Positions 22,695-31,489 of a DNA stretch of 64,000 nucleotides are shown here, piece after piece. Origin of the DNA: Erwinia persicina (GTDB lineage Bacteria; Pseudomonadota; Gammaproteobacteria; Enterobacterales; Enterobacteriaceae); contig NZ_JACYMO010000006.1 in NCBI RefSeq assembly GCF_014838825.1, positions 62,001 to 126,000 of the forward strand, read 5' to 3'. Numbering within the stretch: the stretch's first letter is position 1; the number at the start of each line of letters is the position of its first letter. Below the pieces are notes generated by a model. It saw only the letters and a list, made by a program, of their open reading frames with translations, did not search any database and was not told the origin of the DNA. The translations under genes and the position numbers were made by a program.

Positions 22695-23318
22695 GTGGCA
22701 GCCACTGTCGTGTTGATGGCGCTTCTGACCCAGCGTGCCGGGGCGCACCCGCACAGTTTTATCGATATGCAGACCACCCTGGTTCACCAGGGAGATCGGC
22801 TCACCGGGCTGAAAATGCGCTGGGTGATGGATGAAATTACCTCTGCTGACCTGTTGTACGATGCCGGAACGGCAAAACCAGACTCGGTGGTGTGGAAAAA
22901 ACTGGCGGCAGAGGTGATGGCAAACGTGCTGGGCCAGCATTATTTTAGCGAGTTCTGGCACCAGAAGCAGCCTGTCAAATTCGACAATCTGCCCCCGGAG
23001 TATCATCTGTCGCGAGAAGGGCACAAGGCGGTGCTGGAGTTTATCCTGCCGCTGGCCCACCCACAGGCGCTGAAAGGCCAGCGTTACCTTTTTTCCACCT
23101 TCGATCCGACGTACTTTGTAGATATGTATTACGACTCTGAAAAATCCCTGACCGTCCCTGCTGAACTGGCATCGCAGTGCCGTTTCGAACTGCACACCCC
23201 AAAACCAGATGCCTCCATGCAGGCCTATGCGCTGTCACTGGATAAAGCCGATGCGCCCGCTGAAGAGATGGATCTGGGGCGGCAGTTTGCCCAGACGGTG
23301 ACCCTGATATGTCAGTAA
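22695..23318 (+). CDS. DUF1007 periplasmic protein, ZevA-like
   Basis: A signal peptide (AATVVLMALLTQRAGA, cleaved before HPHSFIDM) indicates a periplasmic protein. The mature start HPHS and acidic FDPTYFVDMYYD segment are typical of DUF1007. In Haemophilus influenzae the related ZevA works with ZevB in zinc uptake. The reading frame is open from a GTG at 22662, but that start would place the Zur-like box inside the gene. The GTG at 22695 is preferred, although its binding site is poor, so the start is uncertain. It overlaps the transporter gene by ten bases. Confidence 0.75.
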   Translation: MAATVVLMALLTQRAGAHPHSFIDMQTTLVHQGDRLTGLKMRWVMDEITSADLLYDAGTAKPDSVVWKKLAAEVMANVLGQHYFSEFWHQKQPVKFDNLPPEYHLSREGHKAVLEFILPLAHPQALKGQRYLFSTFDPTYFVDMYYDSEKSLTVPAELASQCRFELHTPKPDASMQAYALSLDKADAPAEEMDLGRQFAQTVTLICQ

Positions 23319-24310
23319 ACGACACCGTTCGTCTGCCGCACAGGGCGGCGATCTGGCCTTTTGCACTGCTGATGGTGATGCTGGCGGGGGCAGGCGTGTG
23401 GGGCTGGCAGCACTGGCCGCAAATCCTGCTGCAAAGCATTTTGTGGCAGAAGGAACTGCATCAGCACATGACCGGGTTACTGCAGCAGGTGGCCAGTAAT
23501 CCTCACCAGGCAGGAGTGACGCTGATGGGCTTCAGCCTGCTGTATGGCGTGCTGCATGCGCTCGGGCCCGGGCATGGCAAAGTGGTGATTGCCACCTTCC
23601 TGGCCACCCATCCGACCAAAATGAAAACCAGTCTGCAGCTGACGCTGGCCGCTGCCGTGGTACAGGGGGGCGTGGCCATCGCGCTGGTGACCGTGATGCT
23701 CGGCGTGTTACAGCGGTCGTCCCGTGAGCTTCATCTCAGCAGCTACTGGCTGGAGAAGGGCAGTTATTTACTGGTCTGCGGGCTGGGGCTCTGGCTGTGC
23801 TGGCGCGCGTTGAAAAAACTGCGGCTGGCGCTGCGCCCGCCGGCAGCGCGAATGACCATCACCCGCATCCTGCCTGCCGATCATCAGCACAGCGACCACT
23901 GCGGCTGCGGCCACCAGCACGTGCCGGACAGCGCGATGCTGTCCCAGGTGACTGGCTGGAAAACCCGGGCCGCCGTGGTGCTGTCGATGGGCCTGCGGCC
24001 GTGCTCGGGAGCGATCATGATGTTGCTGTTCTCGAAAGTGATCGGCGTGTACCTCTGGGGCGTCCTGTCGGCGGTGGTGATGGCGCTTGGCACCGCGATG
24101 ACAGTGTCGGCGATGGCCCTGCTGGTGCAGCTCTCCCGTGCGCTGGCCCGGCGGTTAACCCAGAACCGTGGCCAGGCTGGCTGGCACGGCGTGGCGCTGA
24201 ACAGCCTGGCGCTGCTGGGGGGGATCCTGCTGGTCGCCGCCGGCGCGCTTCTGTGGGTCAGCGCTCAGCCAGCGATGTCCGGCGGCATCCGCCCGATGTT
24301 TCTGCCATAA
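23309..24310 (+). CDS. NicO/RcnA-family metal transporter, ZevB-like
   Basis: This is a 333-residue inner-membrane protein with about seven hydrophobic segments and the NicO signature HALGPGHGK (~residue 79). A histidine-rich loop (DHQHSDHCGCGHQH, ~190-204) and the second motif GLRPCSGAIM (~230) complete the family pattern. The substrate could be zinc, nickel or cobalt. The ZevA-like partner and the Zur-like palindrome upstream favour zinc. It starts ten bases inside the preceding gene, so the two are translated together. The pair occupies the place of yfhR between csiE and suhB in E. coli. Confidence 0.8.
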   Translation: MSVNDTVRLPHRAAIWPFALLMVMLAGAGVWGWQHWPQILLQSILWQKELHQHMTGLLQQVASNPHQAGVTLMGFSLLYGVLHALGPGHGKVVIATFLATHPTKMKTSLQLTLAAAVVQGGVAIALVTVMLGVLQRSSRELHLSSYWLEKGSYLLVCGLGLWLCWRALKKLRLALRPPAARMTITRILPADHQHSDHCGCGHQHVPDSAMLSQVTGWKTRAAVVLSMGLRPCSGAIMMLLFSKVIGVYLWGVLSAVVMALGTAMTVSAMALLVQLSRALARRLTQNRGQAGWHGVALNSLALLGGILLVAAGALLWVSAQPAMSGGIRPMFLP

Positions 24311-24340
24311 AAAAGGGCTGACCACTGCGTGGTCAGCCCT
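24307..24340 (-). terminator. suhB terminator between converging genes
   Basis: A twelve-base perfect stem (AGGGCTGACCAC / GTGGTCAGCCCT, TGC loop) is followed by a T run only when read on the minus strand, so it terminates suhB. It may also slow transcription from the ZevB-like gene. Confidence 0.8.
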
Positions 24341-24383
24341 GAATGGAGAGTGTGTGTCTCCGGTGGCCCTTTTACGACAGCGA

Positions 24384-25187
24384 TTAACGCTTCAGGGCTT
24401 CACTCAATTCGTCACGCATATTGGCCAGCATTGCTTTCACGACGCGCGGGTTACCGGCGACGATGTTGCCTGACAGCATATAGCCATGTGCGCCAACAAA
24501 GTCAGTAACCAGACCGCCTGCTTCACGCACCAGCAGTTCACCGGCGGCAAAATCCCACGGTTTCAGGCCGATCTCGAAGTAACCATCAACGCGACCCGCG
24601 GCCACATAGGCCAGATCCAGCGCGGCAGAGCCGGTGCGACGGAAGTCTGCACACTGGGTAAACAGTTTGCCTACGATGTTGATATACGGGGTCGCGTGCT
24701 GTTTTAGTTTGAACGGGAAACCGGTCGCCAGGATGGTGCCATCCAGATCGCGGGCGGTGCCGCCGCGCAGGCGGTAGCCGTTAAGCTGGGTGCCCTGGCC
24801 GCGAACGGCGCTGAACAGTTCATTACGCATCGGATCATACACCACCGCGACTTCGGTACGGCCTTTAATGCGCACGGCGATGGAAACACAGAAATGGGGC
24901 AGGCGTTTGATGTAGTTGGTGGTGCCATCCAGCGGATCGATAACCCATTGTACATCCTGGTCTTCGCCCTGCAGTTCACCGCTCTCTTCAGTAATGATGG
25001 TGTGCTGAGGGTAGGACTTGCGGATCACTTCAATAATCTGGCGTTCCGCTTCACGGTCAACATTGGTGACAAAATCGTTGCTGCCCTTCTGGGTGGCTTC
25101 GACTGAGTCCGGGGTTTCATAGTGCTTAGCAATTACGTTTCCGGCCTTGCGCGCAGCGCGCACGGCAATGTTGAGCATTGGATGCAT
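24384..25187 (-). CDS. suhB: Inositol monophosphatase / Nus factor SuhB
   Basis: SuhB is a Mg-dependent inositol-1-monophosphatase fold protein that also acts in the rRNA antitermination complex with NusA. The 267 residues match E. coli in length. Metal-site motifs are intact: TEESGE (~65-70), VIDPLDGTTN (~82-91) and WDFAAGELLVREAGG (~211-225). The start MHPMLNIAVRAARKAGN is chosen by family agreement over an open frame 14 codons longer. It is divergent from trmJ across 143 bases. Confidence 0.96.
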   Translation of the reverse strand: MHPMLNIAVRAARKAGNVIAKHYETPDSVEATQKGSNDFVTNVDREAERQIIEVIRKSYPQHTIITEESGELQGEDQDVQWVIDPLDGTTNYIKRLPHFCVSIAVRIKGRTEVAVVYDPMRNELFSAVRGQGTQLNGYRLRGGTARDLDGTILATGFPFKLKQHATPYINIVGKLFTQCADFRRTGSAALDLAYVAAGRVDGYFEIGLKPWDFAAGELLVREAGGLVTDFVGAHGYMLSGNIVAGNPRVVKAMLANMRDELSEALKR

Positions 25188-25330
25188 ATTAAGTTTCGTC
25201 TCGCTGGATGTTAAAGAACGGTATATCATTTATCTGATATAAATCGGCGCGTAGTATAGCAGGGCATAACGGTAAATGTCCTTAAAATATGTTAGTATCG
25301 CCAAATTAACTCCCGGACTTCAGAATCCTT

Positions 25331-26056
25331 ATGCTGCAAAATATCCGAATTGTGCTGGTGGAGACCTCTCACACCGGCAACATGGGATCCGTCGCGCGCG
25401 CGATGAAAACCATGGGCTTAACCAACCTTTATCTGGTCAATCCACTGGTCAAACCGGACTCGCAGGCCATTGCCCTGGCGGCCGGGGCCAGCGATGTGAT
25501 TGGTGACGCGAAAATTGTCGACACCTTTGATGAGGCCATTGCCGGCTGTAGCCTGGTTGTGGGCACCAGTGCGCGCTCCCGCTCCCTGCCGTGGCCGATG
25601 CTCGACCCGCGTGAGTGCGGTCTGAAAAGCGTGGAAGAGGGGCAACAGGCACCGGTCGCTCTGGTCTTTGGCCGTGAGCGCGTTGGTCTGACGAACGAAG
25701 AGCTGCAAAAATGCCACTATCACGTCGCCATCGCCGCCAACCCGGACTACAGCTCGCTGAATCTGGCGATGGCCGTCCAGGTGATTACCTATGAAGTGCG
25801 AATGGCCTACCTTCAGTCGCTCGACACCCCACAGGAAGCTGCGGCGGAGTCACCGTACCCGCTGGTTGACGATCTTGAACGCTTCTATCAGCACATGGAA
25901 AAAATGATGATCGGCAGCGGCTTCCTGCGTGAAGCCAGCCCGGGACAGGTGATGAGTAAGATGCGTCGTTTGTTTACCCGTGCGCGTCCGGAGCGGGACG
26001 AGCTGAATATCCTGCGTGGAATGCTGTCATCTTTAGAGAAAAAACAGAGCGAATGA
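25331..26056 (+). CDS. trmJ: tRNA (cytidine/uridine-2'-O-)-methyltransferase TrmJ
   Basis: TrmJ methylates the ribose of nucleotide 32 in the anticodon loop of several tRNAs using S-adenosylmethionine. The SPOUT fold is evident: an N-terminal strand [21 protein letters not shown]-type substrate loop (residues ~4-24) and the knotted SAM site [13 protein letters not shown] followed by [15 protein letters not shown]. The 241-residue length is normal. Just downstream begins the repeat-rich iscR control region. The order suhB-trmJ-iscR is as in E. coli. Confidence 0.95.
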   Translation: MLQNIRIVLVETSHTGNMGSVARAMKTMGLTNLYLVNPLVKPDSQAIALAAGASDVIGDAKIVDTFDEAIAGCSLVVGTSARSRSLPWPMLDPRECGLKSVEEGQQAPVALVFGRERVGLTNEELQKCHYHVAIAANPDYSSLNLAMAVQVITYEVRMAYLQSLDTPQEAAAESPYPLVDDLERFYQHMEKMMIGSGFLREASPGQVMSKMRRLFTRARPERDELNILRGMLSSLEKKQSE

Positions 26057-26085
26057 GTCCGTACGAGTGGTTAAAATAGCAGCAT

Positions 26086-26160
26086 AATAGTTGAGTGTTT
26101 TACTTGGTTAAATAGTTGAGTGTTTTAGTAGGTTAAATACTTGACCAATTTACTCGGGAA
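26086..26160 (+). promoter_or_regulatory. Three tandem 25-base IscR-type repeats upstream of iscR
   Basis: Three direct repeats with an exact 25-base period start at 26086, 26111 and 26136. Copies one and two share AATAGTTGAGTGTTTTA; copy three has AATACTTGACCAATTTA. The third corresponds to the E. coli iscR promoter segment with TTGACC as a -35-like hexamer. The period equals the length of type 1 IscR sites. Autorepression by [2Fe-2S]-IscR is inferred. Confidence 0.65.
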
Positions 26161-26224
26161 TGTCAGACTTGCGTCCATATTTTGTTAACACCCATCCAGG
26201 GTTATAACCGAGGTTGTAAACGCC

Positions 26225-26722
26225 ATGAGACTGACATCCAAAGGCCGTTATGCTGTTACCGCTATGCTTGATGTTGCGCTGCATTCCCATGAAGGCCCGG
26301 TGCCTTTAGCGGATATTTCAGAGCGTCAGGGCATTTCCCTTTCTTATCTTGAGCAGCTGTTCTCCCGTCTGCGTAAGAATGGTCTGGTGGCCAGCGTACG
26401 TGGTCCGGGTGGTGGTTATCTGCTGGGTAAAGGCGCTGATGCTATCGCGGTGGGTGCGGTGATCACTGCCGTTGATGAGTCCGTGGATGCGACAAAGTGC
26501 CAGGGCAAAGAAGGCTGTCAGGGTGGCGAGCGCTGCCTGACGCATGTGCTGTGGCGTGACCTGAGTGAGCGCATTAGCGACTTCCTCAACAATATTACGC
26601 TGGCTGAACTGGTCAACAATCAGGAGATCCTGGAAGTGGCTGACCGTCAGAACAGCAATGAAATCCGCCGTGCGCCTAATGGGCGTATGCAGGAAACCAT
26701 TAACGTCAATCTGCGCGCCTGA
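26225..26722 (+). CDS. iscR: Iron-sulfur cluster regulator IscR
   Basis: IscR is an Rrf2-family repressor/activator that senses Fe-S status through a [2Fe-2S] cluster. The N-terminal winged helix ([15 protein letters not shown]...) and the three cluster cysteines with the histidine are intact: C-x5-C-x5-C-x2-H in [17 protein letters not shown] (~92-107). The 165-residue length is close to E. coli (162). In E. coli it heads the isc operon; here only iscS follows, after 142 bases with a very strong hairpin. IscR should still control other genes such as suf. Confidence 0.96.
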   Translation: MRLTSKGRYAVTAMLDVALHSHEGPVPLADISERQGISLSYLEQLFSRLRKNGLVASVRGPGGGYLLGKGADAIAVGAVITAVDESVDATKCQGKEGCQGGERCLTHVLWRDLSERISDFLNNITLAELVNNQEILEVADRQNSNEIRRAPNGRMQETINVNLRA

Positions 26723-26756
26723 TCGCAGTCCGGGCGGGGCCCGTTCTTCGCCCCCG

Positions 26757-26799
26757 GAAATGAATAAAAGGCCTGCACGGGCCTTTTATTCATTTCTGC
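26757..26799 (+). terminator. Strong hairpin between iscR and iscS
   Basis: A 17-base perfect stem runs from 26757-26773 to 26780-26796 with a six-base loop. Its inner part (AAAAGGCC / GGCCTTTT) followed by an AT-rich arm resembles a bidirectional terminator. It may end the iscR message or protect it from decay, as the structured iscR-iscS spacer does in E. coli under RyhB control. If it terminates well, iscS would need its own promoter within 26797-26864. Confidence 0.6.
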
Positions 26800-26864
26800 T
26801 TCCAGCAAAGATTTCAGGGCGCAGAAGGGCGGCAATCGATAAACCTCCCGGAGCTTAACGAGCA

Positions 26865-28064
26865 ATGAAATTACCGATTTATCTGGATTATTCTGCCACC
26901 ACGCCCGCCGATCCTCGCGTGGCCGCTAAAATGATGCAGTATCTCACCCTGGACGGTACCTTTGGCAACCCGGCTTCCCGTTCTCACCGTTATGGCTGGC
27001 AGTCAGAAGAAGCGGTTGATGTGGCGCGTAACCAGATTGCTGAACTGGTCGGGGCTGACCCGCGCGAAATCGTGTTCACATCCGGTGCAACCGAAGCCAA
27101 TAACCTCGCGATAAAAGGGGCAGCCAGCTTCCATAAGGAAAAGGGCCGTCACATTATTACCTGCACCACAGAACATAAAGCGGTACTGGACACCTGTGCA
27201 CAGCTGGAGCTCGAGGGCTGCAGCGTCACATATCTCAACCCGCGCCATGACGGCACGCTCGACCTGCAACAGCTGACTGACGCCTTTCGCGACGATACGG
27301 TGCTGGTGTCTGTTATGCACGTCAACAATGAGATCGGTGTGGTGCAGGATATCGCCACCATCGGCGATCTGTGCCGTGAACGCGGCATTCTCTTCCACGT
27401 TGACGCCACGCAGAGCGTGGGCAAATTACCCATCGATCTGAGCGTCCTTAACGTCGACCTGATGTCCTTCTCCGCTCATAAGATTTACGGGCCGAAGGGC
27501 ATTGGTGCGCTGTATGTCAGCCGTTCGCCGCGTATCCGCCTGGACGCGCAGATCCACGGCGGTGGGCACGAACGCGGAATGCGCTCAGGGACGCTACCGG
27601 TTCATCAGATTGTCGGAATGGGTGAAGCGTATCGCATTGCAAAAGAAGAGATGACCAGCGAGATGGCGCGGCTTGGCGCACTGCGCAGCCGCCTGTGGGC
27701 GGGGTTGAGCAGTATTGAAGAGGTCTGCCTCAATGGCTCTCTGGCGCAGGGCGCGGCGAATATTCTTAATGTCAGTTTCAACTACGTCGACGGCGAGTCG
27801 CTGATTATGGCGTTGAAGGATCTGGCGGTATCGACCGGATCGGCCTGTACCTCGGCCAGTATGGAACCGTCCTACGTCCTGAGGGCGATCGGACTGAACG
27901 ATGAGCTGGCTCACAGCTCAATTCGCTTCTCTCTCGGCCGGTTTACCACCGAAGAAGAGATCGACTACGCTATTCAACTGGTGCAAAAGTCCGTCAGTCG
28001 CCTGCGCGAGCTTACGCCGCAGTGGAAAGCCTTCAAAGCCAGCGGTGCGAAACAGGCCGGCTGA
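26865..28064 (+). CDS. iscS: Cysteine desulfurase IscS with altered C-terminus
   Basis: IscS is the PLP enzyme that takes sulfur from cysteine and passes it as persulfide to Fe-S scaffolds, ThiI and TusA. The catalytic parts are intact: the PLP lysine ([10 protein letters not shown], near 206) and the persulfide cysteine loop ([14 protein letters not shown], near 328). The 399-residue protein departs from E. coli after [12 protein letters not shown]: the usual tail ending in NSIEWAHH, which docks the scaffold IscU, is replaced by KASGAKQAG. The genes that normally follow (iscU through iscX) are absent, and pepB is next. Confidence 0.95.
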   Translation: MKLPIYLDYSATTPADPRVAAKMMQYLTLDGTFGNPASRSHRYGWQSEEAVDVARNQIAELVGADPREIVFTSGATEANNLAIKGAASFHKEKGRHIITCTTEHKAVLDTCAQLELEGCSVTYLNPRHDGTLDLQQLTDAFRDDTVLVSVMHVNNEIGVVQDIATIGDLCRERGILFHVDATQSVGKLPIDLSVLNVDLMSFSAHKIYGPKGIGALYVSRSPRIRLDAQIHGGGHERGMRSGTLPVHQIVGMGEAYRIAKEEMTSEMARLGALRSRLWAGLSSIEEVCLNGSLAQGAANILNVSFNYVDGESLIMALKDLAVSTGSACTSASMEPSYVLRAIGLNDELAHSSIRFSLGRFTTEEEIDYAIQLVQKSVSRLRELTPQWKAFKASGAKQAG

Positions 28065-28083
28065 TTGACCCGGCATTGAACCC

Positions 28084-28106
28084 ACGGGCCGGATTTTTCG
28101 GCCCGT
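28084..28106 (+). terminator. Hairpin after iscS
   Basis: An eight-base stem (ACGGGCCG / CGGCCCGT) with a seven-base T-rich loop lies 20 bases after the iscS stop. There is no T tract after it, so termination strength is uncertain. The 190-base iscS-pepB spacer holds no remnant of iscU that I can recognise. Confidence 0.45.
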
Positions 28107-28253
28107 CTGACACGCTCTGCATCCGCAGTCGCATCCAGCAAAAACATCCCTGTCACATTTCTGTTAGTCTGGCTGTACAATCGAACTGCGGAAAAATCGC
28201 AGCGATCGGGCAATCCCGGTCTGAAAGATAAAAAAATCAAAAGGAGCCATGCG

Positions 28254-29543
28254 ATGACCACCCCTATGAATATTACCCTGTCAACGGCCGCGGCCGACCT
28301 GCGTTGGGGGGAAAAAGCCACCCTGAGCAGCAATGACAGTGGCATGACGATCCACCTGACCGGCAGCGAACCGCTGGTTACCATTCAGCGCGCGGCGCGA
28401 AAAATTGATAGCCAGGGCATCCGCCACGTCAGCCTGAGCGGCGAGGGTTGGGATCTGGAAAACAGCTGGGCGTTCTGGCAGGGCTATCGTGGTCCAAAAG
28501 GCGAGCGTGAGGTGCAGTGGGCCACGCTGGCAGAGAGCGACCAGCAGGAACTGGTTAATCGCCTGAAAATTATCGACTGGGTGCGTAACACCATCAACCT
28601 GCCGGCGGAAGAACTGAGCCCGGAACAGCTCGCGACGCGTGCCATCGATCTGCTGTGCGACGTTGCCTGCGATGCAGTCAGCTACCGCATTATCAAGGGT
28701 GACGATCTGAAAGCCCAAAACTACATGGGACTGCATACGGTCGGCCGGGGTTCATCACGCAACCCGGTGTTGCTGACACTCGATTATAACCCGGGCGGCA
28801 GCGATGACACGCCGGTTTACGCCTGTCTGGTGGGCAAAGGCATCACCTTTGATACCGGCGGTTACAGCCTGAAGCAGAGTGGCTTTATGGACTCCATGAA
28901 GTCAGATATGGGCGGCGCGGCGACCCTGACCGGCGCACTGGCGCTGGCGGTCAGTCGTGGCCTGAAAAAGCGCGTGAAGCTGATCCTCTGCTGTGCGGAC
29001 AATATGGTCAGCGGCAACGCTTTCAAGCTGGGCGATATTATTCGCTATCGCAATGGTAAATCAGTGGAAGTGATGAACACCGATGCCGAAGGCCGCCTGG
29101 TCCTGGCCGATGGTCTGATCGATGCCAGCGCGCTGAACCCGGAGCTGATTATCGACGCGGCTACGCTGACCGGTGCGGCAAAAACCGCGCTGGGCAATGA
29201 CTATCATGCCCTGTTCAGCTTTGACGACGCACTGGCACAGTCACTGATGCGCAGCGCAGAGGGTGAAAATGAACCCTTCTGGCGTCTGCCGCTGGCCGAG
29301 TTCCACCGCAGCCATCTGCCGTCAAACTTTGCTGACCTGAACAATATTGCCAGCCCGTCGCACTCTGCCGGTGCCAGCACGGCGGCGGCGTTCCTGTCAC
29401 ACTTCGTCAGCGACTACCAGCAGGGCTGGTTGCACATCGACTGCTCTGCGACCTATCGCAAAGGTGCGGTCGATCAGTGGGCTGCCGGCGCAACCGGTCT
29501 GGGCGTTCGTACTGTCGCTAACCTGCTGTTAAACCGGGCGTAA
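28254..29543 (+). CDS. pepB: Peptidase B (leucyl aminopeptidase family)
   Basis: PepB is a cytosolic M17 aminopeptidase with two metal ions, taking dipeptides and Cys-Gly. The 429 residues have the family length. The signature [14 protein letters not shown] (~275-288) holds metal ligands, with the earlier [13 protein letters not shown] lysine/aspartate site. The ATG has an AAGGAG binding site six bases upstream. In E. coli it follows iscX at the end of the isc cluster; here it follows iscS directly, with its own 190-base leader. Confidence 0.95.
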   Translation: MTTPMNITLSTAAADLRWGEKATLSSNDSGMTIHLTGSEPLVTIQRAARKIDSQGIRHVSLSGEGWDLENSWAFWQGYRGPKGEREVQWATLAESDQQELVNRLKIIDWVRNTINLPAEELSPEQLATRAIDLLCDVACDAVSYRIIKGDDLKAQNYMGLHTVGRGSSRNPVLLTLDYNPGGSDDTPVYACLVGKGITFDTGGYSLKQSGFMDSMKSDMGGAATLTGALALAVSRGLKKRVKLILCCADNMVSGNAFKLGDIIRYRNGKSVEVMNTDAEGRLVLADGLIDASALNPELIIDAATLTGAAKTALGNDYHALFSFDDALAQSLMRSAEGENEPFWRLPLAEFHRSHLPSNFADLNNIASPSHSAGASTAAAFLSHFVSDYQQGWLHIDCSATYRKGAVDQWAAGATGLGVRTVANLLLNRA

Positions 29544-29630
29544 TATCTCAGGCCGATCACAAAGCGATCGGCCCTTCGTCGGGGCGGCCCTGTTTTCCGG
29601 TCCGCCCGCTGTACACTCTGGAACCTATTC

Positions 29631-30410
29631 ATGAACGAACTAAACCCGCGGCTGGAAGAAGTACTAAAACTGGCGGCGACGGAGCCGGCACATCGCCCGG
29701 AATTTTTTACGCTGCTGATGGACGCCAGCGTAGTAGTGCCGGGCGAGAGTGCCCACCCTGAACAGGCGGTTGACGCCAGTACGCCGGTGGATTTACAGCA
29801 CTGGGAAAAAGACGACGGCACCAGCATTATTCCATTTTTCACGTCGGCGGCAGCCCTGGAACAGGCGGTCAGCGGTGAGCAGGCCTACCTGGTACTGCCG
29901 GTACGTACGCTGTTTGAAATGACGCTGGGCGAAGCGCTGTTCCTTAACCCTAAATTACCGAATGGCAAAGAGTTTTCCCCGCGTGAAATTGCACATCTGT
30001 TAGGCGAGGGCAGCAGCGCTCTGAGCCAGCAGACGGTGCTGGAGGGCGGAACGTCGCTGTTGTTATCGGAGCTCGCCGAACCGCCTGCGCAGATGATTGA
30101 CTCGCTGACCCAGCTACTGGCGAAATACAAAACCGTTCGCCGTGCCTACGTCGCGCAGATCAAAGAGCATGCAGACCAGCCTGCCAATTTACTGATTGGC
30201 ATCGAAGGTGAGGGCGATCTTGAGGCGATTATCCAGGCCGCAGGCAGCGTGGCGACCGATACGCTGTTAGAGGATGACCCGATTGATATCTGTCAGGTTG
30301 TGGAAGGCGAAAAGGGCATCAGTCACTTCTTTGTTGCCCATATCACGCCCTTCTACGAACGGCGCTGGGGCAGCTTCCTGCGGGACTTTAAAGTGAAAAA
30401 TATCGACTGA
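29631..30410 (+). CDS. sseB: SseB family protein
   Basis: SseB was named for enhanced serine sensitivity in E. coli; its biochemical role is not established. The 259 residues match the family: an N-terminal SseB domain (~5-125, including GTSIIPFFTSAAALEQAV and LVLPVRTLFEMT) and a C-terminal SseB-type domain (~130-258) ending in TPFYERRWGSFLRDFKVKNID. There is no signal peptide. Gene order pepB-sseB-sseA is as in E. coli, with sseA converging from the other strand. Confidence 0.9.
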   Translation: MNELNPRLEEVLKLAATEPAHRPEFFTLLMDASVVVPGESAHPEQAVDASTPVDLQHWEKDDGTSIIPFFTSAAALEQAVSGEQAYLVLPVRTLFEMTLGEALFLNPKLPNGKEFSPREIAHLLGEGSSALSQQTVLEGGTSLLLSELAEPPAQMIDSLTQLLAKYKTVRRAYVAQIKEHADQPANLLIGIEGEGDLEAIIQAAGSVATDTLLEDDPIDICQVVEGEKGISHFFVAHITPFYERRWGSFLRDFKVKNID

Positions 30411-30415
30411 AAGGT

Positions 30416-30441
30416 GGGGGCGGACTGCAATATCCGCCCCC
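30416..30441. terminator. Hairpin between converging sseB and sseA
   Basis: A nine-base perfect stem (GGGGGCGGA / TCCGCCCCC) with an eight-base loop sits in the 42-base gap between the two stop codons. It lacks a proper T tract on either strand, so it may be a weak bidirectional terminator. Confidence 0.5.
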
Positions 30442-30452
30442 TTCAGTCTGCG

Positions 30453-31307
30453 TTATAAGGAATCGTTGACGATCGGCAGATCGTTCCGTGCCCCCCATTC
30501 GCCCCAGGAGCCGTCGTACAGCGCCACGTTTTTTAACCCCAGACTGGTCAGTGCGAGGATAACCACCACGGCGGTGACTCCGGAGCCGCAGCTGGCGATC
30601 ACTGGCTGTGACAGATCCACGCCCTGCTGGCTGAAAATTGCCTGCAGTTCGGCCGCTGGTTTTAAGCGTCCTTCGGTGACCAGGGTATTCCACGGAACGT
30701 TAAGGCTGCCCGGGATACGCCCGCGATGCAGCCCCGGCCGCGGCTCGTCCACCTCACCGTGAAAGCGGTTGGCGGCACGGGCATCAATAATCTGTGCGCC
30801 GCCTTCATGGCTGGCCAGCAGCACGTCCGTTACGCGTTTAACTTCGCCTTCACCGTGATCGGCTTCGAATTCGCTTTCTGCCAGTTTCACCGGGCCACTC
30901 GCCAGCGGCAGCTGCGCCTGCTTCCACCCCGCCAGCCCTCCGGCCAGAATGGAAATCTGCTTCACGCCAAAATGCCGCAGCATCCACCAGGCACGCGGGG
31001 CAGAGAACAGATTACCCTCATCGTAAATCACCAGGTTTTTGTCATTGTGGACGCCCAGCTCACGCATCGCCACGGCGAAGGTCTCCGCCCGGGGCAACAT
31101 ATGTGGATAAGCACTGGTGTGATCAGACAGGGCTTCAATATTAAAAAACGGCGCACCCGGCAGGTGTTCCGCCTGGTACTCTTCCTGCACGTTGCGGGTT
31201 TTCTCCAGGCCTGGCGGCAGCATGCGTGCGTCCAGAACCTGCAGGTTGTCGTCATTCAGATGTTCTGCCAGCCAGTCAGCAGTTACAAAAAGAGAAGGAG
31301 TCGTCAT
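30453..31307 (-). CDS. sseA: 3-mercaptopyruvate sulfurtransferase SseA
   Basis: SseA transfers sulfur from 3-mercaptopyruvate to thiophilic acceptors. It has two rhodanese domains (~5-135 and ~160-280). The active-site loop CGSGVTA (Cys near 241) is the mercaptopyruvate-specific form rather than the CRKGVTA of thiosulfate sulfurtransferases. The start MTTPSLFVTADWL gives 284 residues and has GAGG upstream. The frame is open 19 codons further, but the family N-terminus begins here. The remaining 180 bases to the next gene hold divergent promoters. Confidence 0.92.
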   Translation of the reverse strand: MTTPSLFVTADWLAEHLNDDNLQVLDARMLPPGLEKTRNVQEEYQAEHLPGAPFFNIEALSDHTSAYPHMLPRAETFAVAMRELGVHNDKNLVIYDEGNLFSAPRAWWMLRHFGVKQISILAGGLAGWKQAQLPLASGPVKLAESEFEADHGEGEVKRVTDVLLASHEGGAQIIDARAANRFHGEVDEPRPGLHRGRIPGSLNVPWNTLVTEGRLKPAAELQAIFSQQGVDLSQPVIASCGSGVTAVVVILALTSLGLKNVALYDGSWGEWGARNDLPIVNDSL

Positions 31308-31489
31308 CGCGGCCTCATTGTCAGTAACGTTTAGCTGAGTGTCAGTGATTTTGTCAGCTATCACAAGGCGAAATCACGCTATTCAGAGCTGGCTCTGGAT
31401 TCCTGAAAAATCTTTGCCACCACCGATAGATATTGCCCGGAGAAACTATTACTCTTTGACCAATTTTGTAACATGGAAGGTTCCTTCTG

